Assembly (NCBI RefSeq): GCF_918797505.1
Contig: NC_092802.1
Location: forward strand, 17,815,883-17,879,882
DNA: 64,000 bases
DNA from: Bemisia tabaci
Taxonomy: Eukaryota; Arthropoda; Insecta; Hemiptera; Aleyrodidae
Direction: 5' to 3'
Made by a program: the position numbers and the translations under genes. This document shows, piece by piece, positions 43,420 through 54,097 of this stretch. The notes beneath the pieces are model-generated. The model searched no databases, had not been told where the DNA came from, and saw only the letters and a list, made by a program, of their open reading frames with translations. Each line of letters opens with the position of its first letter. Within the stretch, counting starts at the first letter, position 1.

Positions 43420-43929
43420 AATGGAGATGTTGCATGTGTGAGGAATTTGCGATTTGACCATCAATTCACACGTGAAAGTTCGCAAGAAACACACGATGGT
43501 GCCACCGGTTTTCTCTGAAATTAACTCCCAAGCTCAAAAAAAGCTCTCAAGTCGAGGCCAAAATTGAGGGGATATCCCACGCCATCCTGAGAGACCCCCT
43601 CTACATCAAGACAAACTCTCCATGCAAAGATAGGGAGCAAATACATTAGCAGGGTTGCCGTGTTTTCAGTTCTGGAGTCCCCAAATAAAGTGGCAGCCCT
43701 GTCAATGTATTTGCTCCCTATCTTTGCATGGAGAGTTTGTCTTGATGTAGAGGTGGACTCAGAGGATAGCGTGGGATATCCCCTCCATTTTGGCCTCAAC
43801 TTGAGAGCTTTTTTTGAGCTCGGTCGTTGATTTCAGAGAGAACTAGTGGCAACATCGTGTTTCTCGCGAACTTTTACATAAGAATCGATGGTCAAATCGC
43901 AAATCCCTCACACATGCAACATCTCCATT
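43420..43929. mobile_element. Family J fold-back, copy 1
   Basis: About 510 bp. AATGGAGATGTTGCATGTGTG at left mirrors CACACATGCAACATCTCCATT at right. Arms continue to the centre, where GGGATATCCC and GATAGGGAGCAAATACATT occur on both sides. The core holds GGGTTGCCGTGTTTTCAG and TGGCAGCCCTG as a smaller element-like pair. Confidence 0.88.
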
Positions 43930-44480
43930 CTCGCCGAGTGAGTGAGGGCACTTAATTTTTCTTCGCTTGGAAAGAAAGTTCTCCTTATCAAAGGACTCAT
44001 ATTTTTCTGAAGGATCATGCTCGACACCCTGTAAGACGAGCATAGCATGGCGAATCCTCTTTTCGGGGCAACTGAAATACTCCGTAGAGGAAATTTTTAC
44101 CGCCGTCAATGATGCTTCCGTTCGGGACGGGTCTCGACTTTCTAATAAAGAATTTCCAGGAATCAAGGCGAGAATCGCTCCACTGTACTTACTTTCATTT
44201 GTTCCGAATCGAGGGGAGTGGGTAGAAACCGTGAAGAGAGATGCTGAGAAACGCGAAGAAAATAAAATCCCCCTCTGCAAAGCTACCGTTGGCGGATTCT
44301 AGAAGATTCGGCTTACTTCAACTGCTGAAACGCCGTGGAAAGCCTCTGACTTTGTTCAATTGCTACCGGTAAGATTCGAAATTTCGGAGAATTTTTCCTC
44401 CTTATATTGAAAGAGAATTCTCGTCCGCAATTCAATCCAGCGCGTTTGAAGAGTTCAGTGGGAAATGGCTATTGCTGGTT
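43930..44480. other. Unique stretch between J and F
   Basis: No repeat recognised. ORFs on both strands overlap here without family resemblance. Confidence 0.35.
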
Positions 44481-44575
44481 CAGGGTGTCTACAAGTCCGG
44501 AAATAGTACAGATTTTTTAAGGGCTGTCCGGAAGTACTGAAAAAGTGCAGAAATTCCGCACGACGGTCCGGAATT
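44481..44575. mobile_element. Family F element, truncated
   Basis: Only the left part is present: CAGGGTGTCTACAAGTCCGG through GGTCCGGAATTTG. The right terminus is missing, replaced by unique sequence. Confidence 0.7.
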
Positions 44576-44770
44576 TGATTCACTTGATTCGAAAAGACAT
44601 CTGTTTTATGGCTCTGCTTTCATAAATGGTTGCGATTTTGCGCAAAACACGTGCTTTCTAAGGTGATTTTTCGATCAACACGTTATTTTCCCTACAGTTT
44701 TACCGGTTTTCTCGTTGTAAAGCACCGTTTTTTGGGCCTTCCTTATTTCTCACGCGACCTATCCTGACCC

Positions 44771-45746
44771 CCCTGGTAAAAATTGGCAGTAGAATCTGTG
44801 TTCCAAAATACCATAGACCTAAAGCCGGCTGTAAGATTTCCAATAGCTTCTTTAGCCGGCTGTACAATTTCTTATAGCCTTTTATAGAGCCGGCTGTACA
44901 ATTTCTTATAGCCTTTTATAGTCGATGGCGATTAAGCAACAGCCAGACGATGAAGTTTATGCTAAACGTTACTAAATACGGATACTAGGACTTAGTGAGT
45001 TTTTAGACTACAGCTCTCTTTTTGAGCGGTAGTAACTTGATTTATTTTGCGAGGAAAGCTCCGTACTTTTGATGGATGCCTGCCATTCCTAATACACTAG
45101 AGCGCCTTCAGTTTCGTATGATACTGTGCAATACCTCTGGTGTGAAATAGTTGTTTCAAGTGCCGTGGCTGGCACGCTGCGGTGCGGCAGGCGGGCAGAG
45201 AGCGCGAGACGCGCATTAGCGCCTACAAACCTAACAGGGATACTTCACGCGTTGCGCAACGCGTGAAGTATCCCTGTTAGGTTTGTAGGCGCCGCGCCAG
45301 TGCGTCGCCGCTCCGCTATGTGTTAGGCTCTAATATTTTATCTCGCGGAGTCAGCGTTTTTCAACTCATGATTTTGAAATGTTTACACACTCTGTGTGGA
45401 TTATTCTCGTTTTACTTGATGAAAGAAAAATATGTTTTAAAGGAAATATAATGTGTGTTTTGTAAATATGAAGGTAGTTCCGCATCAAACTTAATGATTT
45501 CCAAAGCATACGAATTTCTACACAATTTCTTATAGCTTTTTATAGCCAATGGCGATAAAGTGTAAAGCCCGGCGATAGGAACTATAGCCCGACTGTATAC
45601 TTTTTTATAGCTTCGTATAGTCCGGCTATATGATTTGCTCCGCTTTCTACAGCCAGCTATATGATTTTCAATAGCCTTCTCTCGTCGGCTATAAGAACTC
45701 ATATGGTATTTTGAAACGCAGCTCCTATCGCCAATTTTTACCAGGG
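44771..45746. mobile_element. Family L element with subterminal repeats
   Basis: 976 bp between CCCTGGTAAAAATTGGC and its exact complement. Both subterminal zones carry repeats of GCCGGCTGTA, CAATTTCTTATAGCC and TTTTATAG (44829-44945 and 45518-45690). The middle contains a perfect palindrome (45219-45292). No transposase. Multiple subterminal binding-site-like repeats are usual for several DNA transposon superfamilies; not assigned. Confidence 0.75.
45219..45292. repeat. Perfect 74-bp palindrome
   Basis: Both halves match base for base around the centre TGCGCA (45253-45258). Each half contains GCGTGAAGTATCCCTGTTAG. Fully self-complementary with no loop, so prone to cruciform formation. Confidence 0.95.
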
Positions 45747-45877
45747 CCACCTGGTCCAGGGGTTTTTACACCCCTGAAGTAATAGTTGTATTCTTTGAAA
45801 AACGTACATAAACCGTCATCATCTATAAATTTCTTAGCGCCACGCGAAACTGAGGCTAGGGGCTCGCGAGCCCCATC

Positions 45878-46039
45878 CAGTGGTGTGGCGTGAATGATCG
45901 ATTATCGATATTTCTCCATTTGAAACTATGGCGAAGAATCGATATTTAAGGTGTTCGTAGCGAACACCCTGTATATCGATTTTTTCGTAGGTTTAAATGG
46001 CAAATCAATCGATACATCGCAAAGCACGCCACGCCACTG
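45878..46039. mobile_element. Family C MITE, copy 5, with TSD
   Basis: 162 bp, CAGTGGTG to CGCCACTG. Flanks GCCCCATC and GCTCCATC match at seven of eight positions. Contains TATCGATA at 45903-45910. Confidence 0.87.
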
Positions 46040-46134
46040 GCTCCATCATATTATCCACCCTTGAAAAATCCTATCAAATCTGCCGAAATCCTGGAATCCT
46101 GTGATAGATAGTCGTAGAAATTTTCAGTGAAGAC

Positions 46135-46299
46135 CAGTGGCGTGGCGTGCTTTGCGATACATCGATTGTTATGTCATTTAAACCTATGGTAAAGAATCGA
46201 TTATTAAGGTGTTTGCTGCGAACACACTGTTTATCGATCCTTTTCCATAGGTTTAAATGGCATAACAATCGATACATCGCAAAGCACGCCACGCCACTG
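46135..46299. mobile_element. Family C MITE, copy 6, perfect TSD
   Basis: 165 bp, CAGTGGCGTGGCG to CGCCACGCCACTG. Perfect 8-bp duplication GTGAAGAC (46127-46134 and 46300-46307). Both arms carry TTTGCGATACATCGATTGTT, so it folds nearly end to end. Youngest-looking C copy. Confidence 0.92.
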
Positions 46300-46549
46300 G
46301 TGAAGACTTTGCCGATCATGGTAGCTCTTGCAGCTAAGGCGGGAAAAGCTGGGCTTCGGGGAACATCGAGTACGCCACAACAGGCTAATTTGTGATAGAG
46401 CAATGAAAATTTTATGAGTCGTAAATTCGACGTCGGCGTCTCATAATTTTCACTGTGTCAACTCGCGTCGTTTCGATGTGCCCCGATCGGAATCCTACAG
46501 GTGTGGGCAATGATGCAGCACCAACAAGGTACCGCCGTTGCGATGTCGT

Positions 46550-46690
46550 CCGCGGCGGCGATTCTCGAAAATTGGCAACACTGCTTTTCATCCATTTAAG
46601 TCCGTTAAAAACATCGATTTTAGGCAAGACAAGCTTTCTCACCGAGAATCGATTGTTTTACATACCCTTAGCTTTCTTTCAAACTTAATC
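46550..46690. mobile_element. Family D MITE, copy 3, diverged
   Basis: GCGGCGGCGATTCTCG, then TTGGCAACACTGCTTTTC, CATCGATTTTAGG and GAGAATCGATTGTTTTACAT line up with family D copies in order. The right terminus is not clear. Confidence 0.5.
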
Positions 46691-46932
46691 GACCTTCCAC
46701 CTCCCTTGATAAGAATTCATGTAAAATGAACCACAGCTCATCGAGGAAAAGCGTAATTTTCCAGTTTTCCTGACCAGGGGACCAGGTTTCCTTTTTTCAG
46801 GGGATTAAAAAGTTCCGAACTGATTCGTGGCCTATCGTCCGATGTAATGACAAATTGCCCCTCTTCCTTGTTAAATTTTTCGGGGTTCCCCTCTTTTTTA
46901 AAAAAAAGATTCGCGTGAAAAGAAGGGGAAAA

Positions 46933-47223
46933 CAGGGTAGCCACAGTCAGGAAATGCCGGAAAATGTCAGAGAATTTCGAAAAGTCAGAGAAAACCTGGA
47001 CCTCTCAGGAAAAATGGCGAAAATGTCAGGCAAAAATTGTTTAGTCATGTTTTCTAGAATGAGCTCAACGTTTCGAACGACGAATTTTGCCTAATAACTA
47101 TTTCTAATTATGTCTGTTTAACCATCGGGCATATCTTCAATTGTCAGGGAATTTCATCAAAATTTGTCAGGGAAAACCGAGAAATGTCAGGGAGTTTCAT
47201 TTTCGAGATTCGGTGGCAACCCT
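46933..47223. mobile_element. Family H element, copy 2
   Basis: CAGGGTAGCCACAGTCAGG to GGTGGCAACCCT, about 290 bp. Words ATGTCAGGGA, ATTTGTCAGGGAAAA and TGGCGAAAATGTC repeat in both halves. Shares the core sequence (GCATATCTTCAATTG) with the copy at 9220. Confidence 0.75.
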
Positions 47224-47341
47224 TAGAAAACCATCACTCTTGAAATCTGCCTTTCGTTTGCCCCGATCCTAGGATGGTGCGATCGGTCTTTTTTCGCGCC
47301 TCTGCCTAATTTTTAAGAGAAGTGCTGGCTCATCGCTCATC

Positions 47342-47607
47342 CTACCGTGCTAAGGAAGAACGCCGTATGAACATTCGAGAGTTACCGAATTCCCCTCAAT
47401 AAATCATGTATTTTTGACGCAATTTAAGCATATTTTTCACTGAAATTCTCACATAATTTAGATTAAATTGCGTACAAAATTGCCTGAACATTTTGGGGGA
47501 AGATATTTACAATTTTCCAAAAAAATTTTTTTTTTCAATTCGGTTTTTATCGAAGGAAATCCGGCAACGTCCGGAGGCTCATACGGCGTTCTTCCTCGGC
47601 ATGGCTC
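47342..47607. mobile_element. Family E MITE, copy 4
   Basis: CTACCGTGCTAAGGAAGAAC at left, CATACGGCGTTCTTCCTCGG and GCATGGCTC at right. 266 bp, no ORF. Confidence 0.77.
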
Positions 47608-47932
47608 GGAACGGGTCGGCGCCGAGCTTCAGAAAGCGACCGCGGGGTCCTCTCGCGAAGTGCGTCGCCCTCGGCCCGAAACTTTTCCCCAAGTCGGCGA
47701 ACTTTCTCCGCGGGGAGGGCGCCGACGAGCCCTCGAACCTCGGTGGACTAGGTCACTCGTCAGCTGCCGCCGGAAACGCCCGAGTCGAGCCGAAGAGGGG
47801 CGGGGGTGCGGGCGCACGCACCCCTTCCCCCTCCCGCCCTCGCCCCTCCCCGCGCGGGTGGCGATGTTTTGACATATCGGATTCCCCCGCGCCCGCCCGG
47901 GGGAGCCATGTCTGGCTGTCGACGCTGCGCCG
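47608..47932. other. GC-rich island between E and A copies
   Basis: CpG-dense sequence in strong contrast to the AT-rich flanks. Long overlapping ORFs on both strands arise from lack of AT stops and are not credible genes. Ends with the target duplication CGCCG of the family A copy that follows. Confidence 0.55.
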
Positions 47933-47943
47933 CACAGTGGATC

Positions 47944-48571
47944 TAGAGTCCCTTTATACTGAGAGTCAAGACAATTTGAATCCATTTCTGATTGGTTCCC
48001 GTATTTTAGGCCTCCACAGTGTCACAGACGGGAATAAAGATTACATTTTCACCGATTGCAATGATTATAATCTGGAATGGACCAGGGAATTACGGGTTCG
48101 GCAAGGAACAAACGGAATGAGAGAAGGAACGGAGAAAGGAATTTGAGAAGGGGCCGATCAAAGATTTCGAAAAACGTTCAATTTCTGTAATCTTTATTCC
48201 CGTTTGTGACTCCATGAGGGGGTGTTGTCTTGACTCTCAGTATAAAGGGACTCTAGACCTAGAGTCCCTTTATACTGAGAGTCAAGACAATTCGGCTCAT
48301 GGATGTCACAAACGGGAATAAAGATTACAGAAATTGAACGTTTTTCGAAATCTTTGATCGGCCCCTTCTCAAATTCCTTTCTCCGTTCCTTCTCTCATTC
48401 CGTTTGTTCCTTGCCGAACCCGTAATTCCCTGGTCCATTCCAGATTATAATCTTTGCAATCGGTGAAAATGTAATCTTTATTCCCGTTTGTGACACTGTG
48501 AAAGCCTAAAATACGGGAACCAATCAGAAATGGATTCACATTGTCTTGACTCTCAGTATAAAGGGACTCTA
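47944..48571. mobile_element. Family B elements, inverted pair
   Basis: Copy 1 at 47944-48255 and copy 2 at 48260-48571, in opposite orientation with only GACC between. The whole pair is bounded by AGTGGATC and AGTGGGTC (47936-47943 and 48572-48579), seven of eight matching, so it sits as one unit in family A. Each copy is 312 bp and they are almost identical. The pair forms a 600-bp palindrome. Confidence 0.9.
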
Positions 48572-48667
48572 AGTGGGTCGAGTCAATAGGAGAGGTCGGA
48601 CTAAATTTGAAAACCGTAAAAGCTTGCAACTCCGTTCACACAAAACTTCGAGGTTCTATAAGTGAGT

Positions 48668-48968
48668 CAGGGTGTCTGCAAGACCGGAATTTCCGGAAAG
48701 TTCGGAAAGGGTACTGATTTTTTAAGTGCGGCCCGGAAGTACTGAAAAAGTGCGGAAATTCCGTTTGAAGGTCCGGAATTTTCCATTTTTGTCGCAATTT
48801 GAGAGAGAAATTCAAATTTTTGAAGTTTTTCGAATTTTTGTCCTATGGAGGTACTGAAAAAGCACTGAATTTTTCCGTTGAAGAGGTACTGAATTTCTAG
48901 GGAATGTATACTAGAAAACTACTGTAGAAGTACTGATTTTTGGCCAGCCTGTTTTAGTGGACACCCTG
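48668..48968. mobile_element. Family F element, copy 4, inside A
   Basis: CAGGGTGTCTGCAAGACCGG to GTGGACACCCTG, 301 bp, with the GTACTGAAAAAG and GGCCAGCCTGTTTTAGT words. The duplication is not evident. Confidence 0.8.
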
Positions 48969-49330
48969 CGGTTTCATTGGTTTCCTCGTGAAATTTTCCT
49001 TTAAACTTAAATATATTAAATCAATAGATGAAGAGAAGATATTTAATAACTATTAGCAATAGAGAAGGAGAGGTAGAATAATATATACACCCTTTTAAAT
49101 TTACCCTTAAGAGCACCCTTTTAAATTTAATATGTGACGTTTTAAACATCAAAATTTGCAGTTTTTGTCTTTGTAAGATTTCATATCCGACCTCCCTAAT
49201 TGACTCGATCCACCGTGCGCCGCGCTGTGGGCTTATCTTGGGGAATCGGAGTCGCTCGATTAATAGCCAGGATCATTCGGGGTCCATCTCCATTCTCGCA
49301 TGGAATCATCGCTCATCCTGCAGTAGAGCT

Positions 49331-49874
49331 ACGTTGGTGTACAGGGTGTCCCAGGACTAAGAATGGAAATTGAGGAGTCGATTTTTTCAGTCAAAAAAGA
49401 CGTTTTTGTGGTACAATTTTTTTTTCAAAAAACGCTTCCCCTGAGGGCCCCATTATCCCCCTACTATCCTCTTTTGGTCATTTTTTTCTTTAAAACGGTG
49501 GGTCATAGCGGAAAAACGCAAGACACTTACATTTTCGCAATATTTTTCAACGCTTAATCCAGTGGTGCCGTCAAAAATCAATTCTTGTCGTTAGAAGCAT
49601 TCATTTTGGCCACTTTTAGGTTCGATATTGGAATCTGACGACTGGCAGCAGCATTTTTCTAGTATTTTTCGTGTAAAAAGGATGGCTGCCCTTTTTGGCC
49701 CTGAGGGATCCATGTTTTGACGCGTCCATTCTCTCCTTGTACATGTACTCAATCTTGGAATAAAAACGGCTTGAAATTTGGCGAATTCGAATATCGTCGT
49801 TCTGTCGGTGGAGAATTTGCAGGTGTCTAAAATTTTTTCCCGGTTTTCCTGGTATCCTCTGACTGTGTCAACCC
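49331..49874. other. Unassigned repeat-like segment
   Basis: Starts with TGTACAGGGTGTCCCAGGAC, a common arthropod transposon-terminus style. Part of it (GGCCACTTTTAGGTTCGATA through GACTGGCAGC) resembles 56690-56735 (GGCCATCTTGGATTGATATTG through GATTGCCAG), so it is probably a dispersed repeat. Confidence 0.35.
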
Positions 49875-51212
49875 TGCATATTTCAAAATTCCCTGCTTAC
49901 CAAAACAGGAACTTTAATCGCACTTGCCACAATTTCCGGACCGCCATTGGCTCCATTCAAGAAATCCCGGACCATGTATGCTACTATTTCTTGACTTTTT
50001 AGCGAAGAGAAAAATAGAGGCACGACAGGGTAAGAAGTTTCCTTTCGTTCTAGACCACCCTGGAAAATTCACGGTAATTTTCTTGATTTTTCAGAACGCA
50101 AAAAAATTGACTGACTTTCGTAGTTCGCAGAGCTCATCATTCTGCATTGTATTTCCGCGAAAATCTCCGAAGCATTAATGTCAGTGTGTTACACAGAAAA
50201 AGAGCCATTTCCTATAGCTCAAAACCAACATAATTCCACTATTTATACGGCAGAAATGCAAAAAGCACCCGACTCATCGGCAATTATCAGGGATAAAATG
50301 TTACATTTCGATGATTTCCGGAATCAAAATACCCGTCGTTTCCAACACGAGGAGGTAAGTAATTCCAGGTTTTTCGGTTTTTCAGAATTTCATCTGTAAC
50401 AAAAAACTGCCGAGTGACCTGTGAACGAGACTATTCTTGGATTCTAAATTGAACAGTTACTACACGAGATATGACGAAATGATATAGTTCTCTGAAATAC
50501 GTCTGTTCGAATTGGAAATGCCGACTGATGACGTTACAAAGCGTTGCACTCTCACTTTCGAACCTTTTTTCCCCTATTTTCTACATCATAAAAGATGATA
50601 AAAAATACTGCAAAATCACCTCACTAAGCGACCTTACGCGAGGGGAAGGTCGAAAAATCCGAAATTTCGCGGTAACTACGCATTCTGCTCACAGCATGCA
50701 CAGCAATCCGAAAAACCTGGAATTGTTTACCTCCTGGTGTTGGAAACGACGGGTATTTTGATTCCGGAAATCATCGGAATGTAACATTTTTTTCCTGATA
50801 ATTGCCGGTGAGTCGGGAGTTTTTTGCATTTCTGCCGTATAAATTGTGGAATTATGTTGGTTTTGAGCTATGGGAAATGGCTCTTTTTCTGTGTAACACA
50901 CTGACATTAATGCTTCGGAGATTTTCGCGGAAATACAAAGCAGAATGATGAGTTCTGCTAATTAAAAAGTCAGTCAATTTTTTTGCGTTCTAAAAGGTAA
51001 AGAAAAATACCGTGAATTTTCCAGGGTGGTTTAGAACGCAAGGAAACTTCTTACCCTGTCGTGCCTCTATTTTTCTTCCCGCTAAAAAGTCAAGAAATGG
51101 TAGTGTACATGTCCAGGGATTTCATGAGTGGAGTCAATGGAAGTCAGGAAATTTTGGCATGTGCGATTAAAGTTCCTGCTTTGGTAATCAGGGAATTTTA
51201 AAATTTGACCAC
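49875..51212. repeat. Large imperfect inverted repeat K, arms about 500 bp
   Basis: Left arm 49881-50385 (TTTCAAAATTCCCTGCTTAC to CGAGGAGGTAAGTAATTCC) mirrors the right arm 50704-51205. The spacer of about 320 bp is unique. Arms differ at scattered sites and small indels, so the duplication is older than that at 13659. Each arm has a 72 to 73 codon ORF with the same protein (see findings). Confidence 0.88.
50178..50399 (+). CDS. ORF conserved in both arms of inverted repeat K
   Basis: 73 codons beginning MSVCYTEKEPFPIAQNQHN and containing DDFRNQNTRRFQH. The mirror ORF in the right arm (50689-50907, minus) differs at about eight positions yet stays open for 72 codons. A GAG|GTAAGT donor-like site follows RRFQHEE in the left arm; the right arm has GTAAAC at that spot. 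No family recognised. It may be a transposon-derived or captured exon, or simply an unselected ORF. Confidence 0.2.
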   Translation: MSVCYTEKEPFPIAQNQHNSTIYTAEMQKAPDSSAIIRDKMLHFDDFRNQNTRRFQHEEVSNSRFFGFSEFHL

Positions 51213-51683
51213 ACTTCGCAATCTCTCCCGCTGCGTCGTAGCGAATTCCCTGGATTCGTCCACGATGACGGACTTTCTGGACGCGCATCGCTCGAGATTC
51301 CGGGTGGCTTTCGAAACGGCAGCAACCCGGTTCGAAATCTCTCTCGCTCCGTTTTCGGGGCCTCTGTTCGTCGAAATCGGGCGCACACAGCATAGAGCGA
51401 GATACTTTCGAATACTCTACAGTGTTGCCAACTTGCCAAACCATCCTCCAAATCCTCGATCCGAGTCTACACTAGTTTTTTTCCACCTGCGGTAAAGAGT
51501 AAGGGTTGAGTCTGTAGTCTTCCCATAAACAACCCCTTTCCTTAGGAAACCTAATTTGGTTCACACTGTGAACACAATGATGTATCTCTTCAGAAAGTAC
51601 AAAAGACGTGGGGAAAATTCTATGGTATTTAACAACTTTCAGGTAAGCACGAAGCTACGTAAAAATTTACGAAACACGGAATG
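51213..51683. other. Moderately GC-rich unique stretch
   Basis: Open on both strands for about 100 codons (51205-51495 plus, 51082-51444 minus); no family recognised, most likely composition. Confidence 0.3.
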
Positions 51684-52190
51684 AATAGAGATGTTGCACG
51701 TGTGAGGAATTTGCGATTTGACTACTGGTTTATAAGGAAAAGTTCGCGAGAAACACGATGATGCCACTGGTTTTCTCTGAAATGAACTCCAAGCTCAAAA
51801 ATAGATCTCAAGTTGAGGCCAAAATGGAGGGGATATCCCACGCTATCCTGAGAGTCCACCTCTACTCCGAGACAAACTCCCCATGCAAAGATAGGGAACA
51901 AATACATTGGCAGGGTTGCCACTTTATTTGGGGACTCCAAAACTGAAAACACGGCAACCCTGCTAATGTATTTGCTCCCTATCTTTGCATGGGGAGTTTG
52001 TCTCGATGTAGAGGTGGACTCTCAGGATAGGGCGGGATATCCCCTCCATTTTGGCCTCAACTTGAGAGCTTTTTTCGAGCTTGGGAGATGATTTCAGAGA
52101 AGACCAGTGGCACCATCGTGTTTCTCGCGAACTTTTACGTAAAAATCACTGGTCAAATCGCGAATCCCTCACACATGCAACATCTCCATT
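51684..52190. mobile_element. Family J fold-back, copy 2
   Basis: AATAGAGATGTTGCACGTG to CACATGCAACATCTCCATT, with central GATAGGGAACAAATACATTGG and its mirror. 507 bp. Core word GGGTTGCCACTTTATTTGGG. Confidence 0.88.
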
Positions 52191-52199
52191 TGGGGGAAA

Positions 52200-52290
52200 A
52201 TGTCCCCGATTTTCTTGGACCCTTCCCCCTCCCCACAAGTCCCCGAAAGTCCCCAATGTTGGTTTTTACTTTCTCGCTCCCCTAGGGTAG
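52200..52290. mobile_element. Family AA fragment
   Basis: Words TGTCCCCGATTTTCTTGGAC and AAGTCCCCGAAAGTCCCC match the element at the right edge of the window. No termini. Confidence 0.5.
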
Positions 52291-52299
52291 AGAGGAAGT

Positions 52300-53090
52300 A
52301 TTGTCATCCTCCAAGAAAAAAAAAAAAAAAAAAGTTGAAATTTCATCATTTCTAGACGTTTTAGGTCCCAGGAGTCAAAATAACCATACTTGAAAAAATG
52401 TGTGTCCGTCCGTCCGAGTCCCCCAAAATCTGTCTACGCGATATCTCAGACATGAACTCTATCTGTTCGATTTCATTCAAAATTCTCACAGAAACACCAT
52501 ATTAATGGTCTCCTTATTGCACGTCAACGATTTTTGGGGTATGCTAAAATTTGGGGGGGCTAGGGCTAGGGTCAAATTGGTTACCGGTCATTTTCAGCCA
52601 AATCACACGGAAAAGCTCATTTTGCGGGACCGTAAATTTTGAACAAAATGCCTTTAATTCTTAAAAGTGGCATCAAGACATTCCCTGGGTCATTAATTTA
52701 AGTTCTAAAGATCTTGGACCCAAACTCAAAATTCAAGGGATAGATTTACGAGGCCAAAAGTAGGGCACTTTGCATCCGCGACATCCAAAATAGCTCATTT
52801 TTAAGGACTGTAAATTTGAAAAAAAACTGCCTTTCCTTTCTTCGAAAGTTGGCCCATAAGGGGCACACCTGGTTCAATAATGTAAGTTCTTGAGGTCTTT
52901 GGATAACCTAAAAAATTGAGAGGGTTACGCGCTTCATATTAGCGAGGGAGCACTTCGGTCACACGGAGAGCTCATGGGACTGTGATTTTGAAAAAAAAAT
53001 GCTTTTACTTCTTTGAAAGTTGGGCTCAAACGCACCATCTGAGTCATTATTCAAGTTCTAAAGGATTCATGGACTATTCTCATCATTGCA
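52300..53090. repeat. Degenerate tandem repeat, unit about 178 bp
   Basis: The word AGCTCATTTT plus GGACyGTAAATTTtGAA recurs near 52615, 52791 and 52967, each followed by TGCCTTT-like and AAGTTGG-like words and by AAGTTCTAAAG. It starts with GTGTGTCCGTCCGTCCGAGT at 52399. Probably part of a larger dispersed repeat. Confidence 0.6.
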
Positions 53091-54097
53091 GAGGCGGCGT
53101 AGGAACGCTCAAATTCTCTGATAAATGAGTCGGAACGCTTCTAGTATAGCAGCAAACGCTTTGAGTCAGGTGAAACCTCGGGGAATTCAATTGCATTCTA
53201 TAATGCATCATATTTATATTTCCAAAATTACTCCGTAGGTAATCACAAAGCAAATAGACAACTAATTAGATACATACTCACATTACAAAGGTACTAAGAT
53301 TCATCAGCTAACGCCAAGAACTGACACTTAGATCTTTATTAAAAACTAATATGTTTCGTTGTTAATGAAATTTAGACTCCCGGCAGCTCCATCTTTTGCG
53401 GTTCCATTTTACGAGGTACTAAGCACAAATATAATGTAATAATTCGGCACAAATATGACTTAATTTATGCTTGTTATGAAGGAGGTATAATTGTTATAAA
53501 CGTGACGTTAGTTGATTGTCTCTGGTTGAGTTTGTCGATGGCGCTCTCTATTGTTTCGCTTTGAGTTACGGGGATACGCGGTAAGAGATGTGGCGCTCCT
53601 GGCGGGGTTGTGGGAACCTCCAGCAGGTAGATTCGCCCGCCCAAATTAAACTTTGGGAAGATGCTAAGCGAAAAATACCGTTTAGTTTAAGCTATTTGAA
53701 CATCGAATAGTCATTCGACCATTCAAGTAGATATTTGATGGCTTTTGACCGTGATTAGGGAGAGATTATTATAATATCAAATCGTATTCTGAAAGTATGA
53801 GTCATTGAATCTAATGGATTATGAATCGTAGAAAAGCTAAGATTTTTACGATCGCCATCTTTGACAGGAGACTTTGTTAATCTCAATTACAATTATTAAT
53901 TGAAGATGCCTCTAAAATCAACAAGTCGAGTCCGGAATATATGAATTCATCACATATCGCGAAGACATTTACAATGAAGTTTCATGGTTTGAATAAAAAT
54001 TTCATAACTATTATCTTGTTTGTGATCAAAATTTCCAATCAAACTTTATGATTTTGTAAATTGGCAGTATTTTCTAAATACTTCCAGTAAAAGTCGT
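53091..54097. other. Unique AT-rich stretch
   Basis: Nothing recognised over about 1 kb. Confidence 0.4.

Larger units (their letters stand above)
47933..49217 (-). mobile_element. Family A Transib-like element, copy 3, interrupted by B pair and F
   Basis: Outer ends CACAGTGG (47933) and CCACCGTG (ending 49217) with a perfect 5-bp duplication CGCCG (47928-47932 and 49218-49222), which proves the two ends belong together. Inserted are two B elements (47944-48571) and an F element (48668-48968). An extra AT-rich piece (about 49010-49125) is also present. The interior is inverted relative to the left array. Confidence 0.82.

Noticed and set aside
47468..48146. Long overlapping ORFs of 134 to 217 codons
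   Set aside because: They run through a GC-rich island and into transposon ends; open frames on both strands reflect lack of AT-rich stops.
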